DNA from: Bigelowiella natans CCMP2755
Taxonomy: Eukaryota > Cercozoa > Chlorarachniophyceae
Reading direction: 5' to 3'
DNA length: 64,000 bases
NCBI GenBank assembly: GCA_000320545.1
Contig: ADNK01002131.1
Location: 58,219-122,218 of the forward strand
Part shown: in pieces, positions 45,246 to 58,418 of the stretch
Layout of the letters: every line of letters begins with the position of its first letter
Numbering within the stretch: position 1 is the stretch's first letter
Translations under genes and position numbers: made by a program
The notes under the pieces: model-generated
Told to the model about the DNA's origin: nothing
Seen by the model: the letters and a program-made list of their open reading frames with translations, nothing else
Database searches by the model: none

Positions 45246-45726
45246 GCACTCACACATACAGAAATATATTAAATTGAGATAAAAACATATTTGTCGTAAA
45301 AGAAATGGGGCTGCTGCTGCTACTAGAGAAACAGCACCTCCACGGTTGCGTGATCTTGCCTTCTGGATATACATGACACCATTCCCCCGCGTTCAGCCTA
45401 TCGAAGAAATCTCGCAGGTACCTATATTCACATATTGGGGGGGGGGGGGATGCATACTGTTTGTCAAACGACGATGCTCCTTTCACTGCATGGTTTCCTG
45501 AATAATGAAAATCTCTCACAGGCAAATCATCCTACTTTTGTTTCATTCCCTTGGGTGATGCGCGGGTTATCGGCATGGCTTTCCCAGACTTCAACCTGAG
45601 ACGAACGAAGCAGCAAAGCGCAGTAGCAGTAGCAGTAGCAGTAGCAGTAGTAGTAGTAGTAGTAGCAGCAGTGTTAAACCGGAAAGAGAAATCGTTCGTG
45701 TGAAGTGGAGAGGATCGAGTAGTTGC

Positions 45727-45805
<79 letters not shown>

Positions 45806-46759
45806 AGAAGGCGATTAATGGATGAACACGGAAGAAAGAGTCTGTGCAGAGGGTCCAGGGAGGCCAATGAGGCATATCGAGATCACGATGCCATGGGTAC
45901 ATCTAACAGCAGTAGGCACCACCACCACCACCACCACCACCACCACCACCACGCTGTGTTTACAATCGGAAACAACAACAGCTTTCATGAGAAGGGGCAA
46001 CCAGGGTGGGTTACCGAAGCAACGATGGCCGGGTCAAGCATCGACGCATGATTGCTGACGGTGAACAAGCCTGTGCCATTCTCCCTACCCTCGACAGCGC
46101 GTATTAACCTCTCGCCGTTGTGAATCTTCCAAATAACAAATGGAATAGAGCGAGTCAGCAAAGTGCATTATTTAAGGGAACCATCTCAGATATGTGATTT
46201 AAAGATACAGAATTTTTTGATATATAGTGTACATGCATACGTCGGTATAGAAATTGCGCGGGGTGGTCGATTATTATCGACACAATCAGCAGTGGGTTCA
46301 GGGTACTCGGCTATTATTATCGACAAAATCAGCAGTGAATTTACGGTGGATTGTGAGAGCGAGATAAGGATGGGACACCACCTTAACATTATTGTAAACT
46401 CCGAGCAGCGCCTTGAATGTACAAGCCGTCAACATTAGCAAAGCCTTGGCTATCGGATTTCGACGATGGAGGGGCTTTTCTAATTTAGGATTGATACAAT
46501 GTACTCCCTCCCCCTGATCGTCCTGTGATGTTCTTGTCTGCGTTGTCCTCCATCGAATAACTCGTGATGAAGGGAAGGATTGCCGACGATAGTCTACAAG
46601 TGGAACAGGTACTCGACCAGCTCTTCGGATTCTAGGAGGAGAGCTACAGGCACTCTGTGATATAGCTGCTGGAGATAATCGTAACCCTTTATTGTCAGTG
46701 GTGAGGAGAAGAAGGGAGAGGAGGAGGAATAGGGGCCAGAGTGGGGGTCCCGACTCCAT
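44026..46759 (-). CDS. TAFAZZIN: Tafazzin-like mitochondrial phospholipid-lysophospholipid transacylase
   Basis: Tafazzin remodels cardiolipin acyl chains in mitochondria. ATG 46759 begins a hydrophobic N-terminus (PLWPLFLLLSLLLL). Later a segment ALLMLTACTFKALLGVYNN corresponds to the membrane-associated part before the catalytic domain. The PlsC acyltransferase motif HX4D is in TVSNHASMLDPA (46033-46050). It is followed by PPWTLCTDSFFRVHPLIAF (about 45885-45805), GKAMPITRASPKGM (about 45590-45545), FFDRLNAGEWCHVYPEGK with the PEGK motif at 45355-45369, RFEKGQSRLGKFLPGMGKLL (about 45180-45070), GMHDVLPEE (about 44870), IDIYIGEPIDITDL (about 44400-44360) and a last exon RVWLTISKRVQNAMSKLEK to the TGA at 44026-44028. 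Order and spacing match the family. Several introns carry (AT)n, (CA)n and (CAT)n runs. The junction between 45545 and 45500 is unresolved. Confidence 0.85.
44978..45070. repeat. (AT)n microsatellite, about 93 bp
   Basis: A perfect AT run in a tafazzin intron; a (CA)n run at about 45190-45241 lies in the neighbouring intron. Confidence 0.9.
45729..45803. repeat. (AT)n microsatellite, about 75 bp
   Basis: A perfect AT run in another tafazzin intron, flanked by AGT/AGC trinucleotide repeats at 45625-45668. Confidence 0.9.
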
Positions 46760-47613
46760 CCTTACCAACAGGAATCTGTCAACGTACCGATAAAACAGCG
46801 AAAGCACATTGATATTAAATATGCGACATCCGATTATAATTGTCGTTCGTAACATTATTTCTCAAAACCCAAAGAGAAATTGGCGCGTCCTTGATAATTT
46901 ACCTGCGTCAACGAAAAAGTGTAGTCGTCATCAATGAACTTTATTACTTGCTTTCAGTTGAAGTAGCTGTGAGATTGTCAACCAAAATCCCCTGCAAACC
47001 CTCTTAAATAGTGTATGGTTAGCATTCCCATGATTTCAGGACGATTTAGCGCATTTTACACGAAATGATCCTGCGTTTCATTGAAAATAGATTGCGCATT
47101 TGGTGGCAACAGTCTCGAATACAAAGAGTTGAAATAGAGAGTCTTTGTTGTTTGTATATTACGACATGACTGAGGGCTTATTTTTTTAAAAAATATAATG
47201 CATTTGAGAATTTTAGCTTTACATCACTAACACTTACTAATTCTGAAATTTCCTCGTTAGGAAGGCAGGTGCGCTGGCCCCATCCTTACCTATCATCTGA
47301 TTCCTACTTAAACGTGTGGGGAAGTTATATTTGGGGACATTTTTTTAAAATAACACACTTTCAAATGAAAATTGTAATTTGAGGGATGGTGTAGAATTAT
47401 TCACCAAAACTTTGTTTTGCAATGGAACCGTTCCCTCTCGATTGCCTGGCCAGGCATACATTGTGTTGATTTCCTTGCACATGTACTCAGAATTTACCAT
47501 AGCGCATATTGTAGGGTTCTATACGTTCTACATTTACCCCTATTTTCGCGTGTGATAGAAATCTAAAATATTTACTTTTTTCTCGATAAAACTTGTCATA
47601 GGAGTGAGGAAAG
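46760..47613. promoter_or_regulatory. Divergent tafazzin / RPT3 promoter region
   Basis: About 854 bp separate the two divergent start codons. The stretch is AT-rich, has no supportable ORF and no microsatellite, unlike most spacers here. Two mitochondrion- or proteostasis-related housekeeping genes probably share it. No specific element was recognised. Confidence 0.35.
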
Positions 47614-48934
47614 ATGCAGAGTCCAGGAACTACAGCCGATGCTTTGGCTGAACTTGGAATTTTCGTAAGCAAAGTGAAGAAGGAAAAAAAGGAAAAAAAG
47701 ATTGAAACAAAAGAGGAACTTTATAGTAAGATGAAAACATTGGAGAGGAAGATAGAGTTCCTTGACATCCAGGAGGAATACATTAAGGATGAGCAGAAAA
47801 ATTTGAAACGCGAACTTATCCGTGCGAAGGAAGAGGTGAAAAGAATACAGTCCGTCCCTCTTGTAATCGGTCAATTCTTGGAGATGATCGATCAGGATAC
47901 GGGAATTGTATCTTCCACCACTGGCCATACCTACTATGTACGAATTCTCAGCACCCTGAATCGTGAGCTTCTAAAGCCGAACTCCTCCATAGCGCTACAC
48001 AAATACTCCAACTCTGTGGTGGACATTCTACCTCCAGAGGCAGATTCAAGCATTTCGATGATGCAGATGCAAAAAAAACCAGACATTAAGTACTCAGATA
48101 TTGGTGGTCTGGACATCCAAAAACAAGAAATCAAAGAGGCGGTTGAATTGCCGCTCACGCACTTCGAATTGTATAGACAAATTGGAATTGACCCACCTCG
48201 AGGTGTTTTGATGTATGGCCCCCCGGGAACAGGCAAAACCATGATGGCCAAAGCAGTCGCAAATCATACGACTGCAGCATTTATTCGCGTTGTTGGATCT
48301 GAGTTTGTCCAGAAATATCTTGGCGAGGGGCCTCGCATGGTTCGAGACATGTTCAGACTTGCAAAAGAAAATGCTCCTGCGATCGTATTCATCGACGAGA
48401 TTGACGCAATTGCGACAAAGCGTTTTGATGCACAAACTGGAGCAGATCGAGAAGTCCAGCGCATCCTTCTAGAGCTGCTGAACCAAATGGACGGTTTTGA
48501 CCAATCTGTCAATGTCAAGGTAATCATGGCTACCAATAGGGCAGACACATTAGATCCTGCTCTCCTTCGACCCGGGCGCCTGGATAGAAAAATTGAATTC
48601 CCGCACCCAGACAGGAGGCAGAAACGGCTAATTTTCCAAGTGTGTACTGCAAAGATGAATCTCAGTGATGATATTGATCTTGAGGACTATGTTCAACGTC
48701 CCGAGAAACTCAGTGCTGCTGATGTTGCTGCTATTTGTCAAGAGGCGGGGTTGCATGCCGTGCGGAATAATAGATATGTTATTCTCAATAAAGATTTGGA
48801 GAAAGCTTACAAATCAAACGCCAAGGTATTATCTCGCAAAATATTTAATTCTTTTTCCTAATTCGATCGTCGACTGATGTTAATTTTTTGTTCTTTTTCA
48901 GAAAGCGGAGCAAGAATTCGAATTCTACACATAG
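47614..48934 (+). CDS. RPT3: 26S proteasome regulatory subunit RPT3 (PSMC4, AAA ATPase)
   Basis: This is one of six AAA ATPases forming the base ring of the 19S particle that unfolds substrates into the 20S core. Exon 1 (47614-48825) and exon 2 (48902-48934) are joined by a 76-nt GT-AG intron in phase 0, giving 414 residues, the usual RPT3 length. The N-terminal coiled coil ([20 protein letters not shown]) and the OB-domain words [16 protein letters not shown] are specific to RPT3. The AAA core shows Walker A GPPGTGKT, pore-loop region around [11 protein letters not shown], Walker [11 protein letters not shown], sensor MATNRAD and arginine fingers in LRPGRLDRK. The spliced C-terminus [10 protein letters not shown] has the hydrophobic-Tyr-X form used for docking in the alpha ring. 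Reading through the intron instead would lose this tail. Confidence 0.97.
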
Positions 48935-49955
48935 AACTGGAACACAATATTGTGTAATTGTGTTACAAAGTATGCAAACACATTTATTGAAATTTATCAA
49001 AAAAATAGAACAAATATCATCACAACAATAAGTTCGGCAAAAAATCGGCATTGATCGAATAAACACAATGGCTAGGTGTATTCCCTGTCTCACCTTCTAC
49101 GCTCGTACTACTATGTTAAGATTGTAAGCGTGATACTACACACACGCGCGCGGTTTGCAAACAATGGTGAAATTATAGTGATCGATACTTGCATGCGGTG
49201 TCGATACTTACATGCGGTGTCATTGGTATCCCAGCTAGCCAGCTAGCCAGTATACCAGGCCACCTGCGCGATTGACATTCGATCATTCGATCCTTGCAGC
49301 TTAGACTATAAATCGGCCGAGATAGAATAGTAGATGGTAGCTGAAGCAGGCTAGCAGGGGACTTATCAAACATGTGCATATATATGCGTTCTAGCTAGCT
49401 AGCTATATAGTAGTACGTAGAGTTGTACGTTTCTGTAATTTCTGTACGTAGCTAGCGTAGTGCATCGCAATCGCCCTCGCACATAGCGCATACTGTCTAG
49501 CTAGCTAGCTGTGCAGCATCAGCTAGTTCAGGTGACACATGCTATACTGTCTCGCATCGTACCACCGTGTGCCACATCACGTGTGTGGCGAATGTGCGGT
49601 GCGTCAGCTATGTAGAGTTGCTGCATGATCATCTTCGCTTCTGCAGGGCATGATGCATCATATACTATGTGGATTTGTTTCCTACAAAAGGTTACAATTC
49701 GATTTGAATTGTGTTTATTAAATTTTCGAAACAAGCTTGTACATCATTAATCTAATATGTACAGCCATTTCGATTCATATAGCATAGCATATAGCTATGC
49801 TGATCTGTCTGTTCAATACTTTCATTATTCTTGCAATATATATACTCTAGTTTTGGGTTATCAGTCTCTTGTAAGTTTGTATTATTTATTATAATGTTAT
49901 GTACGTGAAGTACCGAATTATAGAGTTATGTATAGGAGGCCTGCGAGAGCACCAA
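48935..49955. other. Intergenic spacer with CTAGCTAG clusters
   Basis: AT-rich 3' region of RPT3 followed by GCTAGCCAGCTAGCC at 49232-49248 and (CTAG)n words at 49391-49510. No ORF with coding character. Confidence 0.4.
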
Positions 49956-50618
49956 TTATATTCCTTCGAAGTCGCTCTGCTCAGTTGCAAAAGCAAAAGT
50001 ATCAATATTTTACATGATACATCTCGGATAACTTGACAACTTACTTCAGATATCTCCTTCGAAAAGAGGGAATTGTGTCTAAAGTTTTTCCTGCTTCCTG
50101 AGACAAGTATGATTTTTCTAAAACAACGTCGTTAAACAATATATAAGAAGATCCATACCTTTGGCCTTCCCGCCGGCCCGCCAACTCGACTTGGGAGTAT
50201 CGTCGGGCTCTTCAAAGAATTCACGATTGCGCCTCTTCTTCTTCATTTTTTCCAAAGCTTTACTTGGTTTCTCTGTCTTGCTGATGAATTCGCTCAGGCT
50301 CTTGCTGAGCTCTCGGTTAAGCTCAATTCCAACGGTCGTGTAGTTGCGCTTTCGAGTGGTATCAAAATCCTCTAAATGAAATTCGAAGTGATGAATATCA
50401 AATTTTTGGACGGGCTTCTGAGCTCTAAGGAGAAGTCTCTGCCGCCGGGCATCGTGGGTGCTGACCAGTTGAAGATTAGTTACACTATTAACCGGTTTTA
50501 TGTTTTGGTTGAGAGTTTTCGTGATTCCTCTACTCCTGAGTCTATGGCAAGGGATTCCAGACACTGTCACCACCCTCTCAGCTAGTACTAGGATTGTGAG
50601 AAATCCTAATGACTGCAT
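49956..50618 (-). CDS. Small secreted or organelle-targeted hypothetical protein
   Basis: ATG 50618 begins a hydrophobic N-terminus (MQSLGFLTILVLAERVV) typical of a signal peptide. The first exon (50618-50159) continues with a basic, charged body: VQKFDIHHFEFHLEDFDTTR, LSKSLSEFISKTEK and KALEKMKKKRRN. A GTATGG donor joins in phase 1 to GSRKNFRHNSLFSKEISE (about 50091-50039), and a third small exon ends SDFEGI and TAA at 49956-49958, giving about 180 residues. I recognise no domain. The high Lys/Arg content after the leader could also suit a plastid or mitochondrial ribosome-associated protein; location is unsettled. Confidence 0.55.
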
Positions 50619-51503
50619 CTGGCCAGGTCGAATTGAAGTTATAGCGCAGGGGGGCGGAGACAGATTTTGAGTGTTAGTGGATGATCTGTTTTTTCAAACG
50701 ATATGGCTGGGATTGAAAATCATATGTGCCAGGACTTATCCAATAAAGGACAACGGATAGCCAAAATTACGCTAAAATAGCATCATTTTAAGTTTTAAAC
50801 TGTAGAAGAAGAGTATTTTTCCGTCTGAAAATTGGTGGTAAGTTCCGAAAACTTCAAGTTCAGACTTGTAGAAATTTATTATTATTATATAGCGACAATT
50901 AAATCGATTTGTCGCATTATGTAATTCAATCATCTCCGATTTTTCTGAAAAGATACTTGATTTGAAGACGCAAGGAATGAATTGCGTGGTATTTTCCACT
51001 CGGCCAACACCCTAAATAAGCCGAACATCAATGCAGTCCGAACATAAACGCTCGTTCGAATTGGCCATATTTTAAGCAGAGAACAGCTGAGGCATAATCC
51101 ATATAGAGTTCTTGACCAATAAAGTAAATTGCCCATCGAAAGAAATTTCAAAAATATCATTAGGTAGTTTTTGGGATTAAATCCTGCCTTATCCCTCTCT
51201 GGCTCGCCGTGGTTTGAGTACATTTCGCTGGAGAAGCGGCAGAACAGAATACGGGAACAACGCCGAAGAGTAGAATAAACCCTCCCCCCCCTCTGTTACA
51301 ACATCGTTTTAGCTTATCTGTCCAATTTCGCCACCATCCCTATGTAGCCTGATATTGTTGCGACTATTTACCGAAAAAGCAGGAAAGTCCTGGCCGAGAA
51401 CGAACCCCACGCTGAGGTACTGCGTTTGCCAAGCCACCTATTTCTCGAATGAAACTCATCATATGAAATAATCATAACAAATACCATTAAAGGGGGAGGT
51501 GAA

Positions 51504-51592
51504 ATGATTCACAAGGAGGTGCGATCGGTCGGGTTTGGGTTCTACGATGAGGATGAGATCAGGAAGCTCAGTGTCAAAAAGGTTCTTTCTCT

Positions 51593-51632
<40 letters not shown>

Positions 51633-53182
51633 TCTCCTGCAAAGCTGGCCCCTGTACACCACGTTGTCGAATGATATTGCTATTTTACATCTGCTTCAAA
51701 TCTCGCATCATTCATCTTGAATTGTTTTTAACATTCAGATCACGAGCCTGGATGTGCTCAACAACTTCGGACAGCCGATGCCAAACGGCCTCCTCGACGA
51801 AGCAATGGGGCCCACCGAACCTCTGGCAAGGTCCGTGGCGCAGTAGATTTTCTGTGCAATATTGAAATACACAGTATAATTATGTACTCCCCTTTCATTA
51901 CACCCTCCAATGCATGCACGACTGCCAACAAAACAAGACTCGCCAGATGCCAAAACAACATTCGAATGCTGCCTGGACAGTATCATCATCATCGTCGTCA
52001 TCATCATCGTCATCATCATCATCATCATCATCATCATCCCAGCCAGCATAACCTGAGTAATTTCATCATCAGATGTAAGACGTGTGGGCTTCTCTTCAAA
52101 CATTGTCCGGGGCATATCGGGCACATAGAACTATGTGTTCCCCTCTATCACCCACTCCTGATGCGCCTGTTAGCCAACACGCTTAAAGCAAAGTAAGTGA
52201 GAAAAAGGAGGGGAGTTGGAGGAGAGGGAGGAATTCAAAGAGCTACTGCTTTTATTGTTGCCATTCGTACTATTATGGCCTGGTAGTGCTACGACACAGC
52301 TATTATCGTCTAACCGCGGTTGCTGTTCTTCCTACACATTAGGTGCTTTTTCTGCCACCATTTGAAGCATGATCCTGTTACGGTGAAAGGCTGCCTGGCA
52401 CAGCTTTGCTTCCTGAAAGCAGGCAGATATGAGCTGGCGGAAGAGTAGTCACCCCCTGCCCCCTTCGTGTTGTCTTTCTCTTCCGCCCACTGTCGCTAAA
52501 TCCCCCTCATTTCCAAACAAAGAATGAACCCACACCACTCTCCGCTTACACGCATACGCACATAAACAAGTGCTCCACCCCCTTCCCCCCTCCCCCTCTC
52601 TCTTTGAGGCAAACGCGCACGGAATCTTTCTTATTTGTGGTATGATCTTCAATTAGGGCCAAGTTGTGTGCACAGAGAATGGCTGCCCTCAGTCGTCAAT
52701 GTGCACGGGAATCGAAAAAGGGGTTGCGGGGAAGTTCGAAGAAGGCCGGGAAGGATGGCAAGAAGGAGAATAAAAAGATGGAGGACGAGGATGAAGATGT
52801 GATGCTTCACACTTTCATTGATGAACACGCACCACAACCCCAACAATCCATAAAACCGTGAAAAGTATAAAAAAAAATAGTTTGCCTTGGAGCGACTCAA
52901 AACGAGAGGAGTCTACTGTCATCTCAGTGCACAAAAACAAGGCTCTCTTCTCCTCTATCTCTTCCGCGCCATATATAGTATTTGTTAGACTTGCTGAACT
53001 ATTCATGATGTTCCCATGACCTGCGGTTGCTTGATGGTAAATGCTGCAACGATGCCTTTTCAGGAAGAGGTAAAGGATCCAAACGTAATTCTGGAAAGGG
53101 GCATGAAAAGGTGTCATTATCGTTCAGCTTCTGTAGCTTTAATGAAGACGGGGTCGGAAGAGAGAGAAGAGAAAAAGAGAGG

Positions 53183-53222
<40 letters not shown>

Positions 53223-54442
53223 CAGAGATTTGGTTTATGTGCGTCTACGTGCGCTCCTTTTCTATTCAGTAAAACTAGCCCATCATCAACCGGCTTCTTC
53301 TTCTTCTTCTTCTTCTTCTTCTTCTTCTTCTTGCAATCGCTCTCTGCTTCCCCATTATCATTATTATTGTTATTGTTATCATCATTATTATCTAATAACA
53401 ATAATATTCGCGCAGACTCGACCAACTGTTGGACAGCGCTTTGCAGATGGAAAGCAGTGTCGGTCCTGAAAATGCCCTGAAAACGCCCTACCTACAGCAA
53501 AAACGCAGGGAGGTGAATGCAAAGCAAATTTCATAACTTTCCGTATCACACCCTGCTGTAGTGCCACCACAAGCGCGCGCAGGCCGAATCCAATTGCCTT
53601 AAGAATATTTCAATGATCACCCTCATCATCCACTCATTCCATCTCCTTCGTTCTCATCGTCGTCTATGTTGTCTTCTTCTCCCTTGCCGTCCCCGACGCT
53701 TACCAAAGGTGGTGAGGGACTTCATGCGTGCATGCCCGACCAAGTGCCAGCACTGCGGGGGGATTTCGCCTAAGATCAGGATGGATGGGCCAACGAAGGT
53801 GCCTACGGGAGGGGGCTAGGGGGGGGGGCGGAGAGATGAGAGGAATTTGGAGAGCAAGAATAAGAATAATGACAATCATAAGAAGAAGAATACGTCCCGT
53901 GGCCAACGGCACCATGGCTCATGATGCTCTCTCCTCCTTATGAAACTACTACCACAAAAACGACGACTGTATTCCTCTCTATCAGATATTTCTGGATCCC
54001 ATCCCCAAGAAGGCCACGGCGAGCAACATCGACTTGGGTCTCTTCCTACCGAATGTTTTGGGCGATTCTGGTAAAAACTAATGCTTATTGCCTACGGGTT
54101 GCGATTATGATGAGAGAACAGCGCCAGCATGACTGACCCCAATGACACCATCTTCTACGACGGACAACCACGCGCATTATCGTCTTTCAACTTCAATATT
54201 CTGAACTATTATCGTCGTCGTGTCATTGCACCCCGCAGGCGCGGCTAGCGTGCAGTCTGCAAGACTGCTCTTCCCAAACGAAGCTCGGGCACACATGAAG
54301 CTGTTCTATCAACAAGAATATAACGTTCTCAGCCGACTTTTGCCCCTTGCTGCTCCTGGCGGTGCGGTAGGCCTCTCCCACGACAGAAAGGGAGGGAAGC
54401 GGCAGAATGGGTGCGTGCGTACGTGCTACTACGACACTGCGT

Positions 54443-54493
<51 letters not shown>

Positions 54494-55300
54494 GTACACC
54501 GATGAATCTTGCTTGTTTGGGTGCTCAACGTGTTGCGTTGCCGACCAAAACTTGATTAATAATTTGATGGATCTTGCAGATTCAAGGTATTCTTCTGCCC
54601 CGTGATCATGGTGCCCCCCAACAAGTTCCGACCGATGCAGCGGACGGCCGGGGCCACGTCGTTGCACGCCCAGAACGCCCTCTTCAACACCATTCAAAAG
54701 TACGATCATGAGCTGCGTAGCATTCGTAGGAGGAAGAAGGAGGAGCTGGCCACCTTTATTTCACAGAATGTTGGCGAGGGAGACGACGATGGTGAAAGCT
54801 CTGACGGAAAGGAAGGGACGGGGAAGAAGAAGGAGGGCGTGGTGAAGAAGGAGCAGAAGGAAACGAAGGTATATTATTGTTATTATTATTATTATTATTT
54901 TATTCACTTCGACATTAGAAATGGGCTTTGATTCGTCTTTTCACCGTTGCTGTACGCAACAAGAATCCCCCATCATTGTTCATCGAGCTCCTTCTTCTCC
55001 CTGCGCCTCCTTTTCTTTGTTTTTGTTTTTGTTTTCAATTTTTCCTCTTCTTCCTCCTCTTCTCCCTCTGCTTTCCTTGTTCTCACTATTTATATCCGGT
55101 ACCACAGGACGGTCAAGCAGAGAGGCGCTTCGTGCTCTTCTGGCTCAACATGCAGGATAGCTTCAACATCCTCCTGGATTCGGACAAAAATCGCCGGTAT
55201 GATTGCGGCGGAAGTGGCGATTTTAAATAGCTTCGATAGAGAGGGAGAGGGAGAGGGAGAGAGAGGGAGAGGGGGAGAGATCAGGATGTATAGGGCTGCC

Positions 55301-55341
<41 letters not shown>

Positions 55342-55941
55342 AACACAAATCAGCACACACCCATCAACATTTGTACCGTTATCACGAGCAGGTATGGCGT
55401 CCTAGCGAAGCCTGGTGTGCGGCAGTTATTCGACAAGAAGCGCGGCCTGTTCCGCCAGAACATGATGGGGAAGCGAGTCAACCACGCCGCACGCTCCGTC
55501 ATCTCTCCCGACCCGTACATTCTCGCCAATGAGATCGGCGTTCCAGAGCGCTTTGCACGGCAGCTCACGTATAATGAGCCGGTAAGAGGGAGAAGAAGAA
55601 CAACAACAATAAGAAGAGGAAGGAAAAGATGATGATGATGAAGAGGCAGCATTGCGCTAATGACAATCGTGGAGGGGGGGGGGAGGTGGAGATATCTATC
55701 TATTATTCACTCGCTTTCTTCCCTCCTCCGTCTCTAACCCCTTTCCCCCTCTTCCCTCTCCCCCCCTCTCCCCCCCTCTCTTCCGCTCATTTCACTGAGC
55801 AGGTGACGCAGTGGAACGCCGGCGAGATGGCCTCCGCAGTTGAAAATGGGCCCTTCAAGCACCCAGGCGCCAACTACGTCCTGCTACCGGATGGCGGGAA
55901 GATCGACCTTTCTAAAATTGACAAGGTGATAAATGAGGATT

Positions 55942-55975
<34 letters not shown>

Positions 55976-56167
55976 GCATGTAGGAAGAAGAAGAAGAAGA
56001 AGAAGAAGAAGAAGAGTGATGCTACCACTTACTGCCGCAATGACATGAACAACACGCGCAGGCCCAGCGAGTGGCTCTGGCCAACACTCTCAACACAGAA
56101 ACGCTCGAAGCAAAGCTGCTGCAGAAGGATGGAGGGGATGCCAGTTCTAGATCTACGGGAGGGCTCA

Positions 56168-56205
<38 letters not shown>

Positions 56206-57928
56206 CGATGATAAAGCAACTCGGAACATCAGACTCTTTCGACGATTCACATTCTGTGCGGAAAAGGAGAAAGGCGGTTGTTTGGGACATTTTTGTGCGT
56301 TTACATAAGTGGTTATGATACATCATTGGCTTCTCCTTCTCCTTCTCCTTCTTCTTCTTATTCTTCTTCTTATTTTCCTTCTTTTTGCGCAGGTGGTGTG
56401 CCGTCATCTCCGCGATGGCGACTTCGTGCTGATGAACCGACAGCCCACTCTGCACAAGCCCTCGATAATGGCTCACAAGGCCCGAGTCCTCAAAGGCACC
56501 CAGTACCAGACGATACGGATGCACTACGCCAACTGCAAAACGTAACATGATGCTTGACTATATATGGATATGTCTGTCTGTCTGTGTGTGTGTGTGTGTG
56601 TGTATGTGTGCACTCATGCCGCACCCGCAGTGCCACCTCCCCACGACTGACCATCCCCTGTTCTGCGAAAACTCTGAACCAACACAACAGCTTCAACGCC
56701 GACTTCGACGGCGACGAGATGAACATGCACTTCCCCCAGTCGGAGCTGGCCCGTGCGGAGGCACAGATGCTCGCCAACACCGACAACCAATACGTCAAGC
56801 CGACGGATGGGACTCCGTTGCGAGGCTTGATCCAGGACCATGTCGATGCCGGGGTGCTGCTAAGCTCCAAGAATTGCTTCTTCACCCGAGCTCAGTACCA
56901 GCAGCTTCTCTATCAGGTGCTTGATAGCAACCAACCAACGCAAAAACGGATGATTTGAACAAGCAGCACTACAACCTCCTCCTCCCCCTCTTCCTCCTGC
57001 CCGCCCCTCCCTCTCCTCTATTCCACTGCGCCTTGAGCGTATGTCCACCATAAATATTAACCCCCCTCCCCACCCTTCGTTTCGCGTGCCCGTGAGTAGG
57101 CGGTGTCGGTTATCGTGAAGACGTACGAGCGTGTGCCCATTTCCTGCCCAACGATCCTCAAGCCCGCCCCCCTCTGGACGGGGAAGCAGCTCATGTCGGA
57201 CTTGATCAAATTCGTCGTGGGGTACTACTGATGATGATATGTCGATATGCTATCAGTGCTAGTAAGTAATAGCATCAGGGGAGAGGACGAAGCAAATCCG
57301 AATGAAAACAAATATATCATTTATTTTGAGGGTGGGGGGGAGGTAAGAGGACGGATGGGCATACGCAGATCTTCATTATGTTAGAGAGTTATTCTCATCA
57401 TCGTCATCATCACCATCACATCATCATCATGATCATCATCATCATTCGTCCCCCATTGCTTTTGTTCGCACTCCAGGAAGCAAACCGGCGTTAGTGCGGC
57501 TGCAGCGTCATTTAACATGGACGGCAAACCGAAGCTTCCTAATGATATCTGGGGGAAGGGCAACCCGGTACAACCTCTACTCGGAGACTAATTCTAACGG
57601 CACCATCCAATTCACGCCTCTTCTTCTCCCCTCCTCCTTCGTCCTCATCATCATGATCATAATCACCACCATCCTCTTCTTCTTTTTCTCCTCCTCCTCC
57701 TCCTCCTCCTCCTCCTCCTCCACTCACCCGCTGCTGCTGCACAAACAGGAGGAGAACGTCGTACGGATACGCTGCGGAGATCTGCTGACTGGAGTGCTTG
57801 ATAAGGCGGCGTTTGGGAACTCAAAGAAGGGTCTCGTGGACAACATCAACGCACTGTTTGGAGGGAAAACCGCCAATCTTGTGCTGTCGCTCTTGGGACG
57901 GCTCTTCACCAAGTCAGTCGTATTTATC

Positions 57929-57967
<39 letters not shown>

Positions 57968-58377
57968 GTGTGTCTGTGTGTGTAAATATTAATGTGCTCT
58001 CTCAAATATGGCGTGTTTGTCAACAACCAAAAAGCACCATGCTAATGCTGCCGTGCAATGACAAATTAGGTACATCCAGACACACGGATTTACCTGTGGC
58101 CTCGACGATTTGCTCCTAACGAGCGAGGCGGATCAGCGGAGAGAAAAAGCGCTACTGAAAGGGTGTTGTAGTTATTCGTTTCAAGTAGCTTTTTATTCGC
58201 TTCTTCTCATTCGAGAAAAGTGGTCGTCATACTGATAGCGTGATGATGATAACGACGATGATGAAGCTCCAAAATCTGTTTGTGAGTGGCAAGTCTCTCT
58301 AGATGTGCGTAATCGAAGGGAAGAAGTAAAGGAGGGGCAAAGGGCCGTGAACGGCATTTGTGGACTATTGAGAACAC

Positions 58378-58418
<41 letters not shown>

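Noticed and set aside
45818-46058. Poly-His/poly-Thr ORFs on the plus strand
   Set aside because: They are shadows of a (CAC)n repeat in a tafazzin intron; the real coding strand is minus, shown by the tafazzin motifs.
48094-48548. Minus-strand ORFs opposite RPT3
   Set aside because: They are antisense frames of a highly conserved AAA ATPase exon.
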